From Carnegiea gigantea (Eukaryota; Streptophyta; Magnoliopsida; Caryophyllales; Cactaceae), in assembly GCA_029747015.1 (NCBI GenBank), contig JAKOGI010000104.1:496001-560000 (forward strand): a stretch of DNA of 64,000 nt, written 5' to 3'. A model generated the notes under the pieces. That model had not been told where the DNA came from. It saw only the letters and a program-made list of their open reading frames with translations, and ran no database searches. Numbering within the stretch: position 1 is the stretch's first letter; each line of letters opens with the position of its first letter. This document shows, piece after piece, positions 58,049 to 64,000 of the stretch. The position numbers and the translations under genes are program-made.

Positions 58049-59949
58049 ATTTTATTTGTTAGACATATTGTTTAATAATTAAATTATCTAGAAGACCGTA
58101 TCATTCATAATGTACGTTCGAAAATTTCGCTAAGTTCATAATCATCACGTATAGATATTAACTTTGGAGTTTCTTTAATTTAATTATTAACTTAAGTTCA
58201 TAGAATTTCCTTAAGGATTTTGTTAAACTAATTAACATTTTTAATTCAATGACTATCATGAAGATGTTCACTTTTAATCATGTAAATATGTATTTACGTA
58301 ATTTTTTTGAAACCAATTCATTTAACATAGCTTCATTTTGGTTTAATATATACAACACAAAGTTATATAATCAACTTCAAAATATCATACTATCAACAAT
58401 AATAATATGAGAATAAAGCCCAAAAATATAACTCATAACAAAAATAATGGCCACTTTCATCATATAAAACAAATTTATATGATCATGGAGCAGATATTCA
58501 ATAGTCCAAATCGAAACAGAAACAAAATCGGCCCCAAATAAAATGGCTTAAACATTTTGGGCCAAACAAAAAAAACGGCCCACGAAAACTGGGACCTCAA
58601 TTTATTTTTTTTAAACCGGCCCAAATTGGGGGGGGTCCCTTTTATTAGTGAGTGACCCATCCCCCTTCATTAACCCTAATCTGATCTTCATTCTCTCTCT
58701 CCTCTCTCAGCCTGCCTCTCGAATCCTCTCTCCTATTCTCGAATTCTCTCAATCTTCTCTATCCTCGCACTGCCATGGCCATGAAATTGGAGCACTGAGC
58801 TCCATTACATTTCCCCCCGGCAACCGTCTTTAACGGTGGTTCTACATGGCCACCATACCTTGAAGGAAAAAATCCCAGGTGATGGACCACCACCACGCTG
58901 CCACAAAAAAACTCTTAGCCTTCAATCTACGCTAACTCAATGAGGACCGAGGGTACCACGGTGTTGATCGGTCGAAAATGAGTCTGGGGAAGTGACCCAC
59001 GGGCCCAATGCGCCACCCAGGCGGCGGCCCGTGGATGCACGCGCTTCTAAAGATGGCGTTTTTTCGATTTACTTTCTATAGCTGAGTAGGTTGGCGATGA
59101 TGAGGGGTTTTGGGAGGAAGAAGATCGTGAAACGACCTTTGTCAATGATGCGTGACGGTCACGCGCTACCCCTCTGTGGTGTTGTCTGATGGATATGGCT
59201 CGGTTCCCTTATTTCCATTTTCTACCCCTTCTTCCTTTCATGAGGTCTCGAAGACCACTGAGGTCGCGCCACCGCCGCCGCAGCCACTGATGCTTTGACA
59301 GTGGGATTAGGGTTTTCGAGTCTGGGGTTCTAAAGTGAGAGAGATTAGGGTTTTTAGGTTTCGGTGATTAAGGGTTTAGCACACATCTTAATTTAATTAA
59401 TCGTCATGCTAACAAGGGTTTAATTAAATCTGATTGGGCTTAGCAGCATGTTAATATTCTCGAATTAAAATAAATATTCTTGCGGAATGTTAGGCATAAA
59501 ACAAGTCATATGTTCTGTCTGCCTATTTGGTTCACGAGTTATCAATTGGAAAAAAAAAGGGTCCCTTTCCATGAAAGGTAACAAACTGAGCACGCTAGTA
59601 TATGCATCCATGAGTCTGATTCATCATGATTAGGTTTAATAGCATAATAACTAATCACCTGTTCGCATATCAATCTCAGATTAACACATAATCGCATAAA
59701 AAACATGCTTGTAAAATATAAGCATATTAAGCATGGATTTAATTAACGATCTGGGCATATTTGTTCATCAGTTCTTGTGACTGAATTTCCAATCTTTATC
59801 AATTCAAGACATTAAAGTCACAGAGGCATGCTTGGGTTGCATAATTACAAAATTAAAGAACTAATCATGTTATTATGTTCTCAAGAAAACAAGCATGCTT
59901 ATTATTTAGTTCATCAAACGTATTGTACGGGACTAATCCAATCAGTCAG
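58049..59949 (-). other. Long untranslated leader of copia B
   Basis: About 1.9 kb between the 5' LTR and gag, without retroelement coding motifs. The segment 58640-59350 is more GC-rich, with TCTCTC-rich and GATTAGGGTTTT-type text resembling a plant gene's leader region on either strand. It may be acquired host DNA, but no protein family was recognised. Confidence 0.5.
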
Positions 59950-59961
59950 CCTCTGATACCA
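59950..59961 (-). other. Primer-binding site of copia B
   Basis: On the minus strand TGGTATCAGAGG, 11 of 12 bases of the initiator-Met site, one base from the LTR. This sets the direction of the element. Confidence 0.85.
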
Positions 59962-59962
59962 G

Positions 59963-60270
59963 TGTTAGAAAAATTAGGACTGACCTGGATGCGGAAATAA
60001 CTGTAGAGAGTAGCCCACATATGTAGTGATGAGTGGTGGCTACCAGAGTTGCCTTAGGAGTGCCCACGTCCTAAACTCGATGCCCAATAATGATGGTAGA
60101 CAGCTGTGAGGGGAGGGGAAGAGAGTCTGAGAGATTTGTGTCTTATGCGTGTATATTTCATGTGGCTGACCCCCAAAGCCTTATTTTTATAGGTTATGGG
60201 GGCAGCTAGGGTTGTTGCCCTAGGCAATATTAAGTGGCCGTCGGGCTTAACTAAATAGGGCCGATTAATA
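59963..60270 (-). repeat. 5' LTR of copia B
   Basis: 308 bp, begins TGTTAG on the plus strand and ends TTAATA where the other copy has TTAACA. Confidence 0.92.
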
Positions 60271-60428
60271 GCTGTAATGGATCCCGGTCCTGAAGCCTTT
60301 AAACGTAAGCTCCAGGATGTACAACTCCATAAAGTTTCAACTTGTAATACCAAAAAGGCGACTGAACAGAACACTTTTGATATCCACACTGAATCGGTGG
60401 ACGCTGCTCAGCAACCCTGCCCGGCGCC

Positions 60429-63400
60429 ATGAGTGTTCTTAGCCTGAACTACCGGGGTCTCGGCGCAACCCAGGCAGTCTTCGATCTCTGTAGACTCTTA
60501 CAGAGACTTGCGCCAAAGTTGGTTTTCCGCTTGGAGAACAAAAACAGAAAACTTGAGATGGAACACATGCTACGCGACCTTAGAGAATTCTTCGGTATTT
60601 TTGTTGATGCCAGAAGGCGATCGGGAGGGCTAGCCTTCTTATGGGACAAGCAAGTGGAGGTAATCTTACTCTCATGTTCATCCCATCACATCGACGTTTC
60701 AGTTCCTTGGACAAATGACACCAACCCTTGGAGATTTTTCGGCATCTATGGCTGGCCGGAAACTCAGCAGAAATAGAAGACTGGCTGGCTCATCTCAGAC
60801 TTAAAACCCCCCTCCTTTCTCCCCTGACTAGTGGGTAGCGATTTTAATGAGATCTTTTTTTACAATGAGAAATTGGGTGGCCCTTCGAAATCCCAAGCCG
60901 CCATTGACAACTTTCGAATGTCCTTCATTGATTATGATCTTTACGACCTTGGCTACTCAGGATATGATTTTACATGGTGCAGCTACCAAGCTAACAGTAT
61001 TGTGGGCGACGATATGTGGATGACCGAGCAAATCGAGATGTTCTCCAAACCGCTTGGGAATCTGTTTCCAAGCCGAACGCTGTGGACAACCTATTATGCC
61101 GCATTGGCAAATGATCAACCAAACTACTCACTTAGAATAAGTGTACGTTTGGTAATGTCTAGTGTCGGGTCAATGAATTGGAAACCCAACTAAAATCCCA
61201 ACTCTGATGCTATTAGTCCGCGAAACACGCTTGGATTGATACGGGACTAGCACAAAAAGGAAGAGATTCTTTGGTGGCAACGCGCCCGCTCCGACTACCT
61301 TGAATATGGCGACTCGAACACCCAATGGTTTCTTTCCTGAGCTAACATGAGATGTTCTCGAAATCTGATTGTGGGCCTCAAGGACAACGCTGGGAATTGG
61401 CCAACCAAGGAAGAAGATGTTACCAGCATAATCACTCAGTATTTTGAAGACCTCTTTTCTACCTCCTACCCAACTGGAATAGACGAAGTCCTTGTTTGCA
61501 TTGAATCGAAGGTCACGGATAAAGTAAACACTGTCCTTTGTAAGTCATTCACGTAAGAGGAAGTTGACTGTGCCCTCATGCAAATGCTTCTGCACAAGGC
61601 CTCGGGTCCAAATGGCCTAAACCCATTTTTTTCCTAACAATTCTGGAGCTCCGTTAGTGATGTATCGACCGTAGTCCTCTAAATTCTTCACGGACACCCC
61701 ATTCCGCCAAAGCTCAGTGCTACTTTTGTCGCACTCATCCCTAAAAAACAAAAGCCAGATTCAATTTCTGAGTTCCGTGTGATAAGTGTCTGTAATGTCA
61801 TGTACAAGTTGGTTACTAACGTGATAGCAAATCGCCTTAAACCTTTCCTGCCCAACATTATTTCTGACACTCAGAGAGCTTTTATTAAAGACTAGCTCAT
61901 TTCAGATAGTATTCTTATTGCCTTTGAAATTCTACATGTAATGCGCGGCGACTCAAGTACGAAATGCTCTATGGCAGTGAAACTGGATATGTCGAAGGCC
62001 TTCGATAGGGTGGAATGGCCTTTTATGGCCAATGCTATGCTTAGGTTGGACTTCTGTCAACAATGGGTGGACCTTGTTGTGAAATGCATCAAATCGGCTT
62101 CTTTTTCGTCTCTTATTAATGGGGTTCCGAAAGGCCATGTTATTCCCAGTCAAGGCATCCGACAAGGTGATCCTATCTCACCATATCTTTTTTCTCTTTG
62201 TACCGGAGGGGCTCTCTGGTCTTCTTAGAAAGGCAGTGGCACAAAATACATTGCATGGATACTCCTTATGCAGCCACGCACCTATTATCTCCCACTTACT
62301 ATTCGCAGATGATGTAATGATTTTTTGTGGTGCAACATTAGCCCAAGTGACAACACTTCGGGATATACGATGCAAGTACGAAAAGGCATGTGGGCAAATG
62401 ATCAACTTCACCAAGACTTATGTGCTGTTCAGCAAGGGAGTTCCAGTTGAGCGGTGCCAACAAGTTACATTATACTTGGACATCAGGGAAGTATTATTGC
62501 ATGACAAATACTTGGGAGCCCCTACCTTTGTCGGTTGTTCCAAGAAGAAACCATTTCTGTTCCTAGTCGACCGTATCAAGAAATGACAATTTGGTTTCAT
62601 GGAGAGACTAGTATCATGGACGGGCAGGGAAGTGCTGATAAAAGTGCTGCTCAAGCAATCCCTACCTACATTAAGAGTGCCTTTCAAATGCCTAAGGAGT
62701 TATGTCAATCCAGCAAATCTGTGATAGTTCATTTCTGGTGGGGTCACCACCCAGCTGATCGCAAAATACGCTAGATTAATGCATCACACCTATGGCGACG
62801 AAAGGATGATGGCGATCTGGGCTTTGGAGACATGGAAATCTTCAATGAGATGCTCTTTGCCTAGCAATGTTGGCGACTCTTAAAAGATCCTGACTCACTT
62901 GTGGCTAGACTTCTGTGAGCTAAATACTATTCGGAGGGTGACTCATTTAATGCCTCACTCAGAAGCCGTACACCTGGCGTGGCTCGATGAGTGCTAGGCG
63001 TATTACCCGATGTGGGTCTCGGTGGCTTATAGGCGATGGGCGTACGGTGAATGTCTGCGACGATCGTTGGCTGCCTCATCCTATCTCTTTTGGGCCTATT
63101 ACACCAAAGACTGCTGTATGGGCCGACCTCAAGGTCAACGACCTCATCGACCACACCTTGGCTTGCTGGCATGAATCCCTAGTATGACAAGTCTTCCTTG
63201 ATTGCGATCTATGTAGCTCCTGGCCGCCTGACAAGCTTACTTGGCACTTTCATCCACAAGACTTCTTCTCCGTCCGATCTGCCGATCACATGCTCCTAGC
63301 TGATTCTCAGGCGGGCACCGGGGCCTCCTCATCGAATGATAATTCTCTATGGCGAGCTGTTTGGAATTGCCACATACCCTCTCGGATCAAGCTATTTGGA

Positions 63401-64000
63401 TGGCATGCAGCAACGTGTATACTCCCCTTGGCTGTGGCTATCTCCAAACGTATTCCCAATTTTTCTATGTCTTGCAGCATATGTGGACACATTAAAGAAT
63501 CAGACACTCATGCTGTCCTTGAGTGGCTCTTCCATCTCAAACATGGCAAGGCAGCAATTTGATGAATCCCTGTGGACGACTAAATACCGCATGCGGACCG
63601 AGCCAGACGACTCCTTGACCATGACCGCACAGTTTCATCGGAGTGCTGAAATGCCTGGAATCACTTTATCTTCAACAAACCAGATGGGAATCTACATACC
63701 TTGGGAAAGAGAGCTATCGACTTCATCAAAAGTTACCTCGAAGCCCAAGAAAGCGTGTCCCCATTGGTCCCAACCAAGCATCCAACCACGTGGAGCCCCC
63801 GGTAGAAGGATACCTCAAGCTTAACTTCGATGGCGCCGTGGGCAGCGACACTTTCTGGGGATGGGGGTTTGTTCTACAAAACCAGGATAGTGACGTGATC
63901 CTCGTTGCAGCCAAACACGATCATGGCCCCGCCAACGCAATGATAAAGGAGGGTAGATCTTGTTTGCACGCGATAGAGTCTGCCTTTAAGCATGGTGCAC
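60429..64000 (+). pseudogene. LINE ORF2: endonuclease, RT, zinc finger, RNase H (partial)
   Basis: ORF2 starts at ATG 60429 inside the ORF1 stop (ATGA overlap). The AP-type endonuclease shows SLNYRGLG, the Glu in FRLENKNRKLEM, GSDFNEI and SGYDFTWC. RT shows KLDMSKAFDRVEWPFM (near 61980), GIRQGDPISPYLFSLC (near 62155) and the catalytic LLFADDVMIF (near 62297). A zinc-finger-like region follows with WNCHIPSRIKLFGWHAATCI and CSICGH (near 63365-63480). The RNase H domain begins LKLNFDGAVGSDTFWGWGFV (near 63812) and is cut by the window end. Stops or frameshifts occur near 60774, 60820, 61190, 61338, 61634, 62225 and 62586, among others. Not functional as read. Confidence 0.87.

Larger units (their letters stand above)
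52514..60270 (-). mobile_element. Ty1/copia element B, minus strand, inside the LINE
   Basis: A 7757-bp element with two 308-bp LTRs (52514-52821, 59963-60270), both with TGTTAG...TTAA(C/T)A ends in plus orientation. It is flanked by ACTGT (52509-52513) and GCTGT (60271-60275), a 5-bp duplication with one transition. The primer-binding site lies next to the right LTR, so transcription runs right to left. Gag, protease, integrase, RT and RNase H lie in copia order. Frames are broken by a few stops and frameshifts but are the best preserved of the LTR elements here. An unusually long leader (58049-59949) precedes gag. Confidence 0.93.
51413..64000 (+). mobile_element. L1-type LINE, interrupted by copia B, continues past window
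   Basis: A non-LTR retrotransposon with ORF1 (51413-52513, then 60276-60432) and ORF2 (60429 to beyond 64000). ORF2 contains endonuclease, RT, a zinc-finger region and a C-terminal plant-type RNase H, which is still open where the window ends. Plant L1 elements with this C-terminal RNase H are known. The minus-strand copia element at 52514-60270 sits inside ORF1; removing it and one copy of its 5-bp duplication restores a continuous reading frame. The 5' end is not defined and may lie upstream of 51413; the 3' end and poly(A) tail are outside the window. Multiple stops. Confidence 0.88.

Overview
The window is nuclear DNA from a flowering plant, most likely a eudicot, although the species cannot be fixed from the sequence alone. 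The evidence is two plant-type genes with GT-AG introns (a class IV HD-ZIP/START homeobox gene and 40S ribosomal protein S27) set among plant transposable elements: Ty3/gypsy chromoviruses, Ty1/copia, an L1-type LINE with a C-terminal RNase H, hAT, a MULE-like element and TTA-targeting MITEs. There are also long TA, TG and GA microsatellites. No bacterial, organellar or CRISPR-like features were seen.

Layout. 1-1955: intergenic DNA with one hAT-like MITE (143-580). 1961-8842: a decayed Ty3/gypsy chromovirus with two LTRs, a perfect 5-bp target duplication and a second copy of the same MITE in its leader. 8848-14545: gene-poor DNA ending in the presumed promoter of the HD-ZIP gene, which carries L1-box motifs. 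14546-23780: an HD-ZIP IV gene that I could assemble exon by exon (10 exons, about 679 codons). Its homeobox is broken by two 1-base frameshifts and a 3-base insertion in the recognition helix, while the zipper-loop-zipper, START and C-terminal exons stay open. Its last intron holds a small TRIM-like LTR element on the minus strand.

24470-24823: a Tourist-like MITE. 25207-40288: an old copia element that was split by a second chromovirus (28306-38187). That chromovirus was in turn split by a 3.36-kb solo LTR (30523-33885) and by a 1.08-kb MULE-like element (35642-36723). Three of these four have recognisable target duplications, so the insertion order can be read directly. 41832-43609: an intact RPS27 (eS27) gene with site II promoter motifs. 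44514-44859: another Tourist-like MITE. 45271-48854: a hAT element with a decayed transposase, inserted into a copia reverse-transcriptase remnant. 51413-64000: a plant L1 LINE, running off the right end of the window, interrupted by a complete minus-strand copia element (52514-60270).

How it fits together. Only RPS27 looks fully functional. The HD-ZIP gene may be a young pseudogene, a START-domain protein without DNA binding, or, less likely, a normal gene with sequencing errors. Everything else is transposon sediment in which nearly every reading frame is broken by stops and frameshifts. LTR differences and damaged target duplications are dominated by transitions, the pattern expected from decay of methylated cytosines.
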